NCBI GenBank assembly: GCA_001825565.1
Contig: MHXM01000076.1
Location: forward strand, 10,859-28,311
Length of the DNA: 17,453 nt
Source: Desulfuromonadaceae bacterium GWC2_58_13
GTDB taxonomy: Bacteria > Desulfobacterota > Desulfuromonadia > Desulfuromonadales > Trichloromonadaceae
Direction: 5' to 3'
Both the position numbers and the translations under genes were made by a program. The notes under the pieces are model-generated. The model ran no database searches and had not been told where the DNA came from. It saw only the letters and a program-made list of their open reading frames with translations. Below, one piece after another: positions 1 to 6,416 of the stretch. The number at the start of each line of letters is the position of its first letter. Position 1 is the stretch's first letter.

Positions 1-1
1 C

Positions 2-925
2 ATCGGAATCGCCATTCATCCCCACGACGGCACGACGGCCGAGGCCCTGCTGAAAAACGCCGATGCAGCCATGTGTCGAACCAAGGAGATGGGGCGCAAT
101 GGATACCAGTTCTTTTATCCGGAAATGGCGCAATTGTCTCTCCAGACCCTGATCCTTGAGAATAAGCTTCACAAGGCCCTTGAGCGGGAGGAATTCGCTC
201 TCAGATACCAGCCACAACTTGATCTCAGACATGGGGGCATCAGTGGGATGGAAGCCCTCGTCTGTTGGAACTATCCCGGCCAAGAACCTGTTTCACCGCT
301 CGATTTTATACCACTGGCGGAAGAAACCGGCTTGATCACCCCCATCGGCGAATGGATACTACGGTCCGCCTGCGCCCAGAATAAACGATGGCAGGACGAG
401 GGACTGCCGGCCCAGAAAGTCGCGGTAAATATTTCGGCCAGACAGTTTTATCAGTACGATATTGCCAACCTGGTCGGGTCCGTGCTGGAAAGCACCGGCC
501 TGGATCCTTGCTGGCTGGGGGTGGAAATCACAGAAAGCGTGTTGATGCAGGATGTGGAGCAAACCGTCAAGATATTGCACCGGCTCAACGACATGGGCGT
601 GCAGGTGACCATCGATGATTTTGGAACAGGGTATTCTTCCCTCAGCTACCTCAAGCAGTTCCCGGTACAGGCGTTGAAGATCGATCGATCATTTATCACG
701 GGAATCCCCGAGGATCATGAAGATCGGGCGATTACGGCGGCCATCATCGCCATGGCTCATGCCTTGGGTATTCAGGTCATTGCCGAAGGCATTGAGCGGG
801 AAGAGCAGCGCCAATTTTTGGCAACGAAGGGATGCGACAAGATCCAGGGCTTTCTGTTCAGCCCCCCGTTGTCCGTCGATGAATTCAGAGCCCTGTTGAT
901 TGCCCGTCAGGGTTCTTTAGAGTGA
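2..925 (+). CDS. GGDEF-EAL cyclic-di-GMP protein, C-terminal part (5' end outside window)
   Basis: The frame is open from the window edge, so only the last 307 residues are seen. The first ~40 residues are the end of a GGDEF domain (IGIAIHPHDG, then LLKNADAAM and KEMGRNGYQFF); the GGDEF active-site loop lies upstream, so cyclase activity cannot be judged. From about residue 60 to the end runs an EAL domain with the residues expected of an active c-di-GMP phosphodiesterase: MEALVCW (the EAL signature), NISARQF (metal Asn), EITESVL (Glu), TIDDFGTGYSSL, LKIDRSFI (Lys), AEGIE and QGFLFSPP. The protein probably hydrolyses c-di-GMP to pGpG in a sensory context; the input domain is off-window. The stop lies 1 bp from the stop of the opposing yhbY gene, with no terminator hairpin visible between them. 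Confidence 0.95.
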   Translation: MGIAIHPHDGTTAEALLKNADAAMCRTKEMGRNGYQFFYPEMAQLSLQTLILENKLHKALEREEFALRYQPQLDLRHGGISGMEALVCWNYPGQEPVSPLDFIPLAEETGLITPIGEWILRSACAQNKRWQDEGLPAQKVAVNISARQFYQYDIANLVGSVLESTGLDPCWLGVEITESVLMQDVEQTVKILHRLNDMGVQVTIDDFGTGYSSLSYLKQFPVQALKIDRSFITGIPEDHEDRAITAAIIAMAHALGIQVIAEGIEREEQRQFLATKGCDKIQGFLFSPPLSVDEFRALLIARQGSLE

Positions 926-926
926 A

Positions 927-1226
927 TCAAGATCCGGGCAGGTCGATCTTTTTTCCTTCCCCGGGGCGGTAAAGCAATATCGTTCTACCAAGGATCTGGA
1001 CCACCGCCGAATCGGTTTTTTCGCTGATGATCGCCGCGACGTCCTTCCTGTCGAGCAGACATCCTTCCTGTATTTTCACCTTGATCAGTTCGTGGAACTG
1101 CAATGCTTCCTGGAGGGAGGCAAGGAGAGAAGGGCCGATCTCTTCTTTGCCGATCATGACAACCGGGTTGAGATGGTGGCCTCGGCCTTTCAAAAACCTG
1201 ACTTGTTTTCCTGTAAGCTTCAACAT
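927..1226 (-). CDS. yhbY: YhbY/CRM-domain RNA-binding protein
   Basis: A 99-residue protein, the usual size for the single-domain YhbY (CRS1-YhbY, CRM) family. It begins LTGKQVRFLKGRGHHLNP and carries MIGKEEIG, the family's GxxG-type loop region, then a helix ending in HELIKVKI and a C-terminal strand QILGRTILLYRP. YhbY proteins bind pre-50S ribosomal particles and are thought to assist ribosome assembly. The start is ATG with an AAGGGGAT ribosome site 5-6 nt upstream. The gene is single, converges on the EAL gene, and has a -10 box at 1261-1266. Confidence 0.93.
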   Translation of the reverse strand: MLKLTGKQVRFLKGRGHHLNPVVMIGKEEIGPSLLASLQEALQFHELIKVKIQEGCLLDRKDVAAIISEKTDSAVVQILGRTILLYRPGEGKKIDLPGS

Positions 1227-1260
1227 CGCTCTATCCCCTTTCGTTTCTCAGAGTGCCGGC

Positions 1261-1289
1261 ATTATACGCAAATCGCCTGCGCCTGCAAT
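1261..1289 (-). promoter_or_regulatory. Candidate yhbY promoter
   Basis: On the minus strand there is a perfect TATAAT at 1266-1261, about 35 nt upstream of the yhbY start. The -35 position holds only a weak match (TTGCAG, 16-nt spacer). It is a plausible housekeeping promoter supported mainly by its -10 box. The TTTGCAAA cluster begins just upstream of it. Confidence 0.45.
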
Positions 1290-1291
1290 CC

Positions 1292-1481
1292 TTTTGCAAA
1301 CCTCATTTTTTTTGCATAAATGCAAAATATATAAAACCGTTTTGCAAAAGAGCTTCACGTTCATATTGTTATTCATAACTATCCGATTTAATGCATTTTA
1401 TCGAACCATTGAAAAAATTAAATATTACTAATTGGGTCAAGTTTGAATCGAGGAATGAACTCCGTTTTGCAGGTTTGCAAA
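1292..1481. promoter_or_regulatory. Cluster of TTTGCAAA palindromes (candidate operator array)
   Basis: The 8-bp palindrome TTTGCAAA occurs exactly at 1293-1300, 1341-1348 (inside the 10-bp palindrome TTTTGCAAAA, 1340-1349) and 1474-1481. Between the first two lies a perfect inverted repeat, TTTTGCAT-AA-ATGCAAAA (1310-1327), and a partial copy TTTTGCAG is at 1465-1472. I saw no other exact TTTGCAAA in the window. The array lies between yhbY and the satP-like gene and could control either. From family knowledge, RamB of Corynebacterium and PrpR of Mycobacterium (ScfR-type regulators of acetate and propionate metabolism) bind sites built on TTTGCAAA, which fits a downstream acetate transporter. 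The identity of the binding protein is inference. Confidence 0.55.
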
Positions 1482-1643
1482 TATAAAAGTCTGAATAAAC
1501 CAATTAACCTAAGGTTGAAAACTAACTTAAGTATTTGAGACCATTAGATAATAAAAAAATATACAACAAAGTAGAACAATGGTATGTCAATTGCTTTTTA
1601 AACAGGCGAGCATTTTATCTGGCCCTTACTTTTGAGGTGTTGC

Positions 1644-2240
1644 ATGTTGAATAGAGCCTGTTCCCATTTTGAACGCGCGTCGTTTCCTTCTACCTGCCAG
1701 GTGTCGTTGTCTTTCCCCGGCCTGTTTGGATTTGGCTTGAGTGCCATATTTCTCAACCTGTTTCAAACCGGGTTGTTTTCGATCGATATTACAATTCTGG
1801 CCATGGGGGTTTTTTATGGTGGGATCGCCCAGATAACGTCGGGGCTGTTTGAATGGCATAAAAACAACATCTTCGGTGCGACGGCCTTTGTTTCTTTCGG
1901 GTTGTTCTGGCTATCGCTGGTCGGATTTATCATGCTGCCCGAAGTCGGCTGGGGAGTCGTTCCCCAAGCAACGGTTCTTTCGGCATATTTTTTTCTATGG
2001 GGGGGGTTCACCCTCATTTTGCTCGCCAACGCAACACAGATTAGCCCCTCGGTGAAAATAGTTTTTATTTCACTGGTGGTGTATTTCATTGCCTTTTCAC
2101 TGGGTGAAGCTACCGAATCGATGTCGGTCAGGATGGCCGCTGGGTATTGCGGGTTTGCTTCAGGTTTCGCTGCGCTATATGCCGGGATGGCGCTGATTAT
2201 CAAACAAGTCTTCGATTGTTCCATTATTTCCCGGAGATAA
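1644..2240 (+). CDS. satP: GPR1/FUN34/YaaH (SatP) family acetate/succinate transporter
   Basis: A 198-residue membrane protein of typical SatP length with six likely transmembrane helices. Family signatures are visible: FPGLFGFGLSAIFLNLFQTG in place of the usual NPAPLGL-type first helix, ILAMGVFYGGIAQITSGL, then NIFGATAFVSFGLFWLSLVG. The N-terminal motif is degenerate (FPGLFGF), so substrate preference is uncertain, but uptake or exchange of acetate or succinate is the family function. The ATG at 1644 is chosen because GAGG at 1634-1637 lies 6 nt upstream; the frame also opens at an earlier TTG (1632) that would lack a ribosome site. The gene is preceded by the TTTGCAAA array, suggesting carbon-source control. 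An alpha/beta hydrolase follows after 61 bp on the same strand and might be cotranscribed. Confidence 0.88.
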   Translation: MLNRACSHFERASFPSTCQVSLSFPGLFGFGLSAIFLNLFQTGLFSIDITILAMGVFYGGIAQITSGLFEWHKNNIFGATAFVSFGLFWLSLVGFIMLPEVGWGVVPQATVLSAYFFLWGGFTLILLANATQISPSVKIVFISLVVYFIAFSLGEATESMSVRMAAGYCGFASGFAALYAGMALIIKQVFDCSIISRR

Positions 2241-2270
2241 TCTCTTAAGTTCAGTTTTCTATAGAATTGT

Positions 2271-2284
2271 TGGCCGCGAGGCCA
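2271..2284 (+). other. Small GNRA-loop hairpin upstream of hydrolase ribosome site
   Basis: TGGCC-GCGA-GGCCA forms a 5-bp GC-rich stem closed by a GCGA (GNRA-type) tetraloop. It ends two nucleotides before the GAAGGAG ribosome site of the alpha/beta hydrolase. It has no U-tract, so it is not a terminator; it might affect translation or mRNA stability. Only the sequence fold is seen; function is unknown. Confidence 0.3.
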
Positions 2285-2301
2285 GAGAAGGAGTGGTGAG
2301 G

Positions 2302-3129
2302 ATGAAAGCGACCATTAACGGCACTACTATCGCGTATGATGATCTTGGCGCCGGCCCGGCCGTTGTTCTGATTCACGGGTTCCCTTTTAATCGACGAATG
2401 TGGCAGCCGCAGGTTTCCGTCATCGTCGATGAGGGTTATCGCGTTATTGTTCCGGATCTTCGTGGATTTGGCGAGAGTCAGGTTCCTGAATCCTCTTGGA
2501 CTTTGGCGACCCTGGCCGAGGATCTGGTCCAGCTACTCAATTACCTCGGTGTCGGGCGAGCCGTATTTTGCGGCGCCTCGATGGGTGGTTCGGTGTTGCT
2601 CCATCTGCTGGATCGTTACCCCGACAAGGTTGCCGGAGCTTGTTTTGTGTCCAGTCGAAGCCGGGGCGATGACATGATCGAAAAAGTCAAACAGTCGAAA
2701 CTGGTGGACAAGTTATCCGCCGGGCATCGGGAGGAGGTCAACCTTTCTCTTTGTACCCAGTTGCTGGGGGAAGAGACGACTTTAAGACACCCCGATTTAA
2801 ACGGCAGGTTGAAAGGCTGGATCGAGTCGACGGACACGCGCAGCCTGAGTTGGGGCTTGCAGGCCATGCGGGACAGGAAAGATTCCACTTCGAAGATTCG
2901 AAAAGTGTTTCAACCCGCCCTGGTAATCACCGGCGGAGCCGATCGCATTGTTTCACCAGAGCATGGCAGAGGGCTGGCGCTGACACTGGGGGCAGGTTAT
3001 GAATTTCCGGGGTGCGGTCATATGGTTAATCTGGAGCAACCGGAAAGTTTCAATCATTGCCTGATCGAATTTCTCGCGAGGGTGCGGCAGCGGCGACAAA
3101 AAAAACTATCATTACAGAAGGTTGCTTGA
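2302..3129 (+). CDS. Alpha/beta-fold hydrolase
   Basis: A 275-residue single-domain alpha/beta hydrolase. The oxyanion-hole motif HGFPF is at residues ~25-29, the nucleophile elbow GASMGG gives Ser93, the acid is Asp214 (TGGADRIV) and the base His240 (CGHMVNLEQPE), so the triad is complete. PDLRGFGES (51-59) is typical of the 3-oxoadipate enol-lactonase/esterase branch. The substrate cannot be read from sequence. It could be a BioH-like esterase given the nearby biotin genes, but it is not in that operon and nothing specific supports this. The ATG at 2302 is preferred over the GTG at 2293 because GAAGGAG (2287-2293) lies 8 nt upstream of it. The gene ends in a strong terminator. Confidence 0.9.
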   Translation: MKATINGTTIAYDDLGAGPAVVLIHGFPFNRRMWQPQVSVIVDEGYRVIVPDLRGFGESQVPESSWTLATLAEDLVQLLNYLGVGRAVFCGASMGGSVLLHLLDRYPDKVAGACFVSSRSRGDDMIEKVKQSKLVDKLSAGHREEVNLSLCTQLLGEETTLRHPDLNGRLKGWIESTDTRSLSWGLQAMRDRKDSTSKIRKVFQPALVITGGADRIVSPEHGRGLALTLGAGYEFPGCGHMVNLEQPESFNHCLIEFLARVRQRRQKKLSLQKVA

Positions 3130-3140
3130 CCGCAAGCAAC
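3121..3140 (+). other. Hairpin overlapping the hydrolase stop codon
   Basis: GTTGCTTG-ACCG-CAAGCAAC is a perfect 8-bp stem with a 4-nt loop, and the TGA stop (3127-3129) lies inside it. Its last three bases are also the outermost bases of the following terminator stem, so the two hairpins compete at that junction. It is seen directly; whether it protects the 3' end or tunes termination is unknown. Confidence 0.45.
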
Positions 3141-3174
3141 AAAAAAGCCCTCCGGATCGGAGGGCTTTTTTGTT
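3138..3174. terminator. Bidirectional rho-independent terminator
   Basis: A 17-bp perfect stem (3138-3154 pairing with 3158-3174) encloses a GAT loop; its GC core is GCCCTCCG and it is flanked by A6 and T6 runs on the two sides. It therefore gives a GC hairpin plus U-tract on both strands. It ends the hydrolase transcript (plus) and the convergent acyltransferase transcript (minus, stop at 3184-3182). Confidence 0.93.
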
Positions 3175-3181
3175 GGCAAAA

Positions 3182-3811
3182 CTAGGATTCCAGGAGCTCG
3201 CCGATGGATGCCATGACTCGCTCAACGATTCGCAGATGGGTTTCTTTGCAGTTTTCCAGCTGGTACAGGTCGGAAAAATCAATTGGCTTGCCGAAAACGA
3301 CTCTACCTTTCTGGCCAAATCCAGGGAATTTCCAGTGATTCAAGCCGCTCAGGGCTGTTGGGACGACCTGGGGGCGTGTTTCGTAAATCGTTTTTCCGAC
3401 CCCTCGGTTACCGGAACCCAACTTTCCATCTTTGTGTCGCGTTCCCTCGGGAAACAACATGACTTTTTCTGTTTGAAGAAGGTCGTTCAAAGCTTTTCCC
3501 GCCCGGAGATCTCGTCCACGCCTGACCGGAAAAGCTCCCCAGGATTGAAATAACCAACCGAGAAAACGATTTTTAAAGAGTTCTTCCTTGGCTGGCGCCC
3601 AAAGCATCTGAAACGGATGGCGTCGGATTACCGCCCAGGGAAGAAATACCGTTTCATATCCGGAAATATGGTTGGAAGCCAACAGAACCCCGCCCGAGGC
3701 GGGAATGTTTTCATCTCCCAGCACTTGAAAATGATTCAACAGTGAAGCGTAAATACCTATGATGTAAACAGAAAAGGTTACCCACGCGCGCTTTATCCAC
3801 GAAGTTTTCAA
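3182..3811 (-). CDS. Lysophospholipid acyltransferase (PlsC/LPLAT) family protein
   Basis: A 209-residue PlsC-like protein. It has an N-terminal hydrophobic segment (residues ~10-25), the acyltransferase motif I region SNHISGYE (His48), a conserved FPVRRGRD region (~94-101) and FPEGTR (120-125), which binds the acceptor phosphate. It probably acylates a lysophospholipid or lysophosphatidate at the inner membrane. Motif I normally reads H-X4-D; here the acidic residue is Glu53, a conservative but unusual change. The start is TTG: no ATG lies near, and AGGGA sits 6 nt upstream of the TTG. The length is somewhat shorter than classical PlsC (~240). It is convergent with the hydrolase and divergent from the VanZ-like gene. 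Confidence 0.88.
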   Translation of the reverse strand: MKTSWIKRAWVTFSVYIIGIYASLLNHFQVLGDENIPASGGVLLASNHISGYETVFLPWAVIRRHPFQMLWAPAKEELFKNRFLGWLFQSWGAFPVRRGRDLRAGKALNDLLQTEKVMLFPEGTRHKDGKLGSGNRGVGKTIYETRPQVVPTALSGLNHWKFPGFGQKGRVVFGKPIDFSDLYQLENCKETHLRIVERVMASIGELLES

Positions 3812-3918
3812 AATCGTTCCCTGCCGATTGAAGTTAATCCGGAAATGATATATACCATTTCATCCATAGTGCAGCAATTGCAAATCAGCTAAAAAACAAC
3901 CTATCCGGGTGGATTGAC
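3812..3918. promoter_or_regulatory. Divergent promoter region with GAAATG/CATTTC inverted repeat
   Basis: This 107-bp interval separates two divergent genes. On the plus strand TTGAAG (3828-3833), 17 nt, TATACC (3851-3856) could serve the VanZ-like gene. On the minus strand TATATA in the same AT block, preceded at 17 nt by TTGCTG, could serve the acyltransferase gene. The -10 region lies in the inverted repeat GAAATG (3842-3847) with CATTTC (3856-3861), which might be an operator or simply overlapping promoters. All are weak matches. Confidence 0.35.
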
Positions 3919-4308
3919 ATGTTGGAACGGGAGCGGAAACAATTGGTTTGGATTCGGTTCATAATTCTGGCCGGGGTATCGGCTGGAATTCTCTGGCTCT
4001 CCTTGACTTCGTCGCCTCCGGTTTTCGATGATGCCCTTCTCGGATGGGACAAAGCGCAGCACGCGCTGGCTTATGGCGTTCTGGCTTTGGTCGCCGGTCG
4101 TTTTTTCAGCCTGGGCAAGCTGACTTCGTCGCAGGCATGGGGGCTTGCTGTCGTTTATGCCATGGGATATGGCGGGCTGCTTGAGGTGTTGCAGGCGGTT
4201 GCCGGAACCGGGCGCATGGGCGAATGGGGCGACTTGGTCGCCGATGCGGTCGGTGCCCTGAGTGTCGGCAGCATCGGATTTTGGCTGCGGACCAGGGGCA
4301 AACCTTAA
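3919..4308 (+). CDS. VanZ-like family small membrane protein
   Basis: A 129-residue protein with three to four hydrophobic helices (residues ~11-28, 49-63, 71-92, 105-122). The VanZ-like pattern is present: WDKAQHALAYGVLA, then GGLLEVLQAVAGTGRMGEWGDLVADAVGA, that is the spaced D-K-H-Y and E-Q-R-D-G residues. The Asn common before the final Gly is Ala here. VanZ-like proteins are widespread, and apart from teicoplanin-resistance VanZ their function is unclear; no resistance role should be inferred. The ATG has GGGTGGA 5 nt upstream. The gene converges on bioA with a 5-bp gap and no obvious terminator. Confidence 0.82.
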   Translation: MLERERKQLVWIRFIILAGVSAGILWLSLTSSPPVFDDALLGWDKAQHALAYGVLALVAGRFFSLGKLTSSQAWGLAVVYAMGYGGLLEVLQAVAGTGRMGEWGDLVADAVGALSVGSIGFWLRTRGKP

Positions 4309-4313
4309 ACCGG

Positions 4314-5663
4314 TCAGTTACCGCAGACCGCAACCACCGATTCGAATGCGATATCGAGCAAATCCTGAAGCGTCTGTTCTTCGATGTTCAATGATGGCAT
4401 GAAATAGATGACATTGCCGAGCGGGCGTAGCAGGGCTCCTTTTTGTAACGCCTTCTGATAAACCTCGTATCCTCGACGTTCCTGCCAGGGGTAGGGGGTC
4501 TTTTCATTTTTCTCCCGCACCATTTCGACGGCGGCCACCATCCCGCAGCGACGGAATTCACCGACATGGCGCAGCGCCTCGAACCGGGCGGCGCCAGCAT
4601 CCAGCAGGGTCATTTTCGGTCCGAGATTCTGCAGAATCCGCTCATCCCTGAAAATATTCAACACTTCACAAGCAACAGCACAGGCCAGAGGATTGCCCGA
4701 GTAGGAATGGGAGTGGAGAAAGGCTTTCAGGCTCTGGTAGTCGTCGTAGAAGGCATCGTAGATCCGCTGACTGGTCATGACCACGGCCAGCGGCATGTAG
4801 CCTCCGGTAATTCCTTTGGACAGGCAGAGAATATCGGGACTGATGCCGGCATGCTGGTTGGCGAACATTCGGCCGGTGCGGCCGAAGCCGACGGCGATTT
4901 CGTCGGCAATGTAATGAACCTGACAGCGATCGCAGAGTGCGCGAAGCCGGTTAAGGTAGATGGGGGGATAAATTCTCATCCCGGCCGCGCCCTGGATCAA
5001 CGGCTCAATGATGATGGCGGCGATCTGTTCATGTTCGCGCTCGACCAGTTTTTCCATGGCCTCGAAACATTCGGCCTGGCAGGTATCGCGGGTCAGGTGG
5101 TATGGACAACGGTAACAGTCGGGGCCCTGCACCTGAAACTCGTCGAGTAGGATGGGACGATAAATGTTCCGGTACAGGTCGCATCCCCCGACCGACAAGG
5201 CACCGATGGTTTCGCCGTGATAAGCGTCGGTAATTGAGACGAACCGGGTCCTGGTGGGGTGTCCGACCTGTTGCCAGTACTGGAAACTCATTTTCAGAGC
5301 GGCTTCGACGGCCGATGATCCGTTGTCGGTGAAAAACACCTTGTTCAGTCCCGCCGGCGCAATTTCACAAAGACCGGCGGCCAGGGCCGCCGCCGGTTCA
5401 TGGGTGAATCCGGCAAAGATATGGTGAGCGATTTTTCCGGCCTGCTCCGTCAGTGCCCGATTAAGGCGCGGATGGCTGTGCCCGAACAGGTTGACCCACC
5501 AGGACGATACCCCATCGATGTATCGTTTTCCGTCGTAGTCGTAGAGATAGGAACCTTCGCCGCGGGCAATCGGAATCGGCGGCAGGGTCTCCAGATCTTT
5601 TTCCTGGGTGCAGGGGTGCCAGATGTGCCGCCGGTCGAGTTCGAGAATCTCTTTTTTGTTCAT
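4314..5663 (-). CDS. bioA: Adenosylmethionine-8-amino-7-oxononanoate aminotransferase
   Basis: A 449-residue class III PLP aminotransferase. BioA hallmarks are the N-terminal HIWHPCTQ, GVSSWWVNLFGHSHP (~51-65), NGSSAVEAALKM (~114-125), DAYHGETIGALSVGG, YIADEIAVGFGRTG (Asp254) and LSKGITGGYMPL with the PLP lysine Lys283. It converts 7-keto-8-aminopelargonate to 7,8-diaminopelargonate, normally with SAM as amino donor. An insert at ~183-199 carries four cysteines (C-X2-C-X8-C-X3-C), which could bind a metal. The ATG start has no clear Shine-Dalgarno; it lies 27 bp after bioD, so translation may depend on coupling or on upstream ribosomes. It is the last gene of bioBDA. Confidence 0.96.
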   Translation of the reverse strand: MNKKEILELDRRHIWHPCTQEKDLETLPPIPIARGEGSYLYDYDGKRYIDGVSSWWVNLFGHSHPRLNRALTEQAGKIAHHIFAGFTHEPAAALAAGLCEIAPAGLNKVFFTDNGSSAVEAALKMSFQYWQQVGHPTRTRFVSITDAYHGETIGALSVGGCDLYRNIYRPILLDEFQVQGPDCYRCPYHLTRDTCQAECFEAMEKLVEREHEQIAAIIIEPLIQGAAGMRIYPPIYLNRLRALCDRCQVHYIADEIAVGFGRTGRMFANQHAGISPDILCLSKGITGGYMPLAVVMTSQRIYDAFYDDYQSLKAFLHSHSYSGNPLACAVACEVLNIFRDERILQNLGPKMTLLDAGAARFEALRHVGEFRRCGMVAAVEMVREKNEKTPYPWQERRGYEVYQKALQKGALLRPLGNVIYFMPSLNIEEQTLQDLLDIAFESVVAVCGN

Positions 5664-5690
5664 GGTCGTCGTCTGCTGACTCTGGTCAAA

Positions 5691-6416
5691 TCAAAGGCCC
5701 AGACCAGCTAAAAGCCAGGGCAGGGTAGGGAGCTTCTCCAGTTGGTCGGCGAGATCGGTCGCCTGCTCTTGCGGGTTGCCGGTGACATGATTAAGAACCC
5801 CCAGAAGGTCGGCGGAGGCGAGGGACGCCAGGGTATGGGGCACCGACTCTTCAGCCTCGCCCGGAATCAGCGGCATGTTGTTGATCAGAAAGCCGGCAAG
5901 CGGGATGCCCATGGTACGGGCGGCAAAGACGGTCAGCAAGGTGTGGTTGATGGTTCCCAAGCCAGGCCGGCAGACGGTCAGCAAGGGAAAGTTGATGTTC
6001 TTGGCCAAATCCGCAAGCAGTATTCCCCCCGCCAGGGGAACCATCAGGCCACCGGCTCCCTCGATAATCAGATAGTCGTGCCGGGAAGCCAAGGTGCTGG
6101 CTGCCGCGGCCAGGAGCCCGCAATCGATGTGGACGTTTTCGTGCTCGGCGGCCACGGAGGGAGCCAGGGGCGCACTCAAACGGTAGGGGGAAATCAGTTC
6201 CGGCTCGTCACCACTGGCGGCCGCCCATTGCAGCAGGCGGCCGTCGTTCCCCAGGGCGAGCGGATTTTCGACGCCGGTTTCAACGGGCTTCATTATTCCG
6301 ACATCCAATCCTCGCTTTCGCAGAAATAACGCCAATGCGGCGGAAACCAGGGTTTTGCCAACGCCCGTGTCGGTTCCGGTAACGAACAGTCCCTTTGTAC
6401 CCTTAGCAGCAACCAT
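5691..6416 (-). CDS. bioD: Dethiobiotin synthetase
   Basis: A 241-residue ATP-dependent synthetase that closes the ureido ring of dethiobiotin from diaminopelargonate and CO2. The P-loop GTDTGVGKT is at residues 14-22, MKPVETG at ~42-48 and the IIEGAGGLMVPL switch region at ~117-128, all as in BioD. The frame opens further upstream (ATG at 6455), but the ATG at 6416 is chosen because it begins just before GLFVTGTDTG, as in known BioD, and has GGAG about 10 nt upstream. With this start it overlaps the 3' end of bioB by 14 bp, implying translational coupling. Confidence 0.95.
   Translation of the reverse strand: MVAAKGTKGLFVTGTDTGVGKTLVSAALALFLRKRGLDVGIMKPVETGVENPLALGNDGRLLQWAAASGDEPELISPYRLSAPLAPSVAAEHENVHIDCGLLAAAASTLASRHDYLIIEGAGGLMVPLAGGILLADLAKNINFPLLTVCRPGLGTINHTLLTVFAARTMGIPLAGFLINNMPLIPGEAEESVPHTLASLASADLLGVLNHVTGNPQEQATDLADQLEKLPTLPWLLAGLGL

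Larger units (their letters stand above)
1227..1643. other. AT-rich gene-free intergenic region
   Basis: This 417-bp stretch is clearly more AT-rich than its neighbours and has no credible coding frame. It holds the minus-strand -10 box of yhbY and the TTTGCAAA array. The rest (about 1350-1460 and 1482-1630) is A/T runs and small imperfect palindromes around 1506-1531 (AACCTAAGGTT, CTTAAG). A satP promoter should lie here, but only weak hexamers such as TTGAGA (1535-1540) with TATACA (1560-1565) were found, so none is called. Confidence 0.6.

Noticed and set aside
2302..3129. Alpha/beta hydrolase as BioH
   Set aside because: The catalytic triad fits many esterases, it is not in the bio operon, has no biotin operator, and nothing specific to BioH is visible.
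3919..4308. Teicoplanin resistance gene vanZ
   Set aside because: Only the broad VanZ-like fold is visible and there is no vancomycin-resistance gene cluster around it.
4566..5150. 194-codon plus-strand frame opposite bioA, and similar frames opposite bioD (5742-6329) and ompA (11397-12176)
   Set aside because: Each lies wholly within a well-supported gene on the other strand and shows no domain, signal or ribosome site of its own.
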